DNA from: UPXZ01 sp964634605 | Lineage (GTDB): Bacteria; Bacteroidota; Bacteroidia; Bacteroidales; Paludibacteraceae | DNA length: 5,713 bases | Reading direction: 5' to 3' | NCBI GenBank assembly: GCA_964634605.1 | Contig: CAZWLJ010000077.1 | Location: 1-5,713 of the forward strand | Shown: positions 5,680 through 5,713 of the stretch, piece after piece | Position numbering within the stretch: the stretch's first letter is position 1 | Layout: the number at the start of each line of letters is the position of its first letter | The notes under the pieces: generated by a model | The model's database searches: none | Seen by the model: the letters and a program-made list of their open reading frames with translations, nothing else | What the model was told of the DNA's origin: nothing | Program-made: the position numbers and the translations under genes

Positions 5680-5711
5680 CAAAGATATCGAATAATATTT
5701 TGTTGTGCAAA
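5680..5711 (-). promoter_or_regulatory. Bacteroidota-type promoter (-33 TTTG, -7 TAnnTTTG) for the ATPase gene
   Basis: On the minus strand TTTG (5711-5708) is followed after 20 bp by TATCTTTG (5687-5680), matching the Bacteroidetes housekeeping sigma consensus TTTG - about 20 bp - TAnnTTTG. Transcription would start near 5670-5675, leaving a leader of roughly 15-20 bases before the ATG at 5656. This supports that start over the upstream TTG. Confidence 0.7.
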
Positions 5712-5713
5712 AA

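Noticed and set aside
5657..5710. Upstream TTG start giving an 18-residue longer ATPase
   Set aside because: The codons overlap the -33 and -7 promoter boxes and the extension has no family-like sequence.

Overview
The window looks like part of a surface-polysaccharide (capsule, O-antigen or exopolysaccharide) locus from a member of the Bacteroidota, possibly a Bacteroidales/Marinilabiliales-type organism. Three things support this: the gene families present, a Bacteroidetes-type promoter (TTTG, 20 bp, TAnnTTTG) at the right end, and intergenic spaces packed with short tandem repeats. The phylum call is fairly good; anything finer is a guess. No rRNA, tRNA, CRISPR array or recognisable transposase is present.

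All genes are on the minus strand, so transcription runs right to left. (1) 5656-4403 is an AAA_14/DUF4143-type ATPase with its own promoter. (2) 4324-4011 is a broken chimera: the first ~40 codons of a NeuD-type acetyltransferase joined out of frame to the last ~65 codons of a polyprenyl-phosphate sugar-1-phosphate transferase. (3) 3795-3199 is an intact PglD/NeuD-like left-handed beta-helix acetyltransferase. (4) 3059-1878 is a nucleotidyltransferase-fold protein of the NTP_transf_5 type. (5) 1519-524 is a CapE/WbjB/FnlA-type UDP-GlcNAc 4,6-dehydratase/5-epimerase, which starts the UDP-L-FucNAc branch. (6) 419-66 is a small four-helix-bundle protein related to the 23S rRNA intervening-sequence protein and to Avd.

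Genes 2, 3 and 5 fit one job: making a modified amino sugar and loading the first sugar onto the lipid carrier. The CapF and CapG partners expected after CapE are not in the window and may lie beyond the left edge.

The most striking part is the non-coding DNA. Nearly every gap from 1 to 4013 is built of tandem units of 7, 8, 9 or 16 bp, or of a ~38-bp element in nested inverted copies. Heptamer arrays switch unit sequence without losing the 7-bp register. The stop codons of all four polysaccharide genes or remnants fall inside or at the edge of such repeats. The small four-helix-bundle gene is bracketed at 9 bp and 3 bp by heptamer arrays that are near-inverted copies of each other, which makes it look like a cassette. 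A perfect 27-bp inverted repeat brackets the nucleotidyltransferase and acetyltransferase genes.
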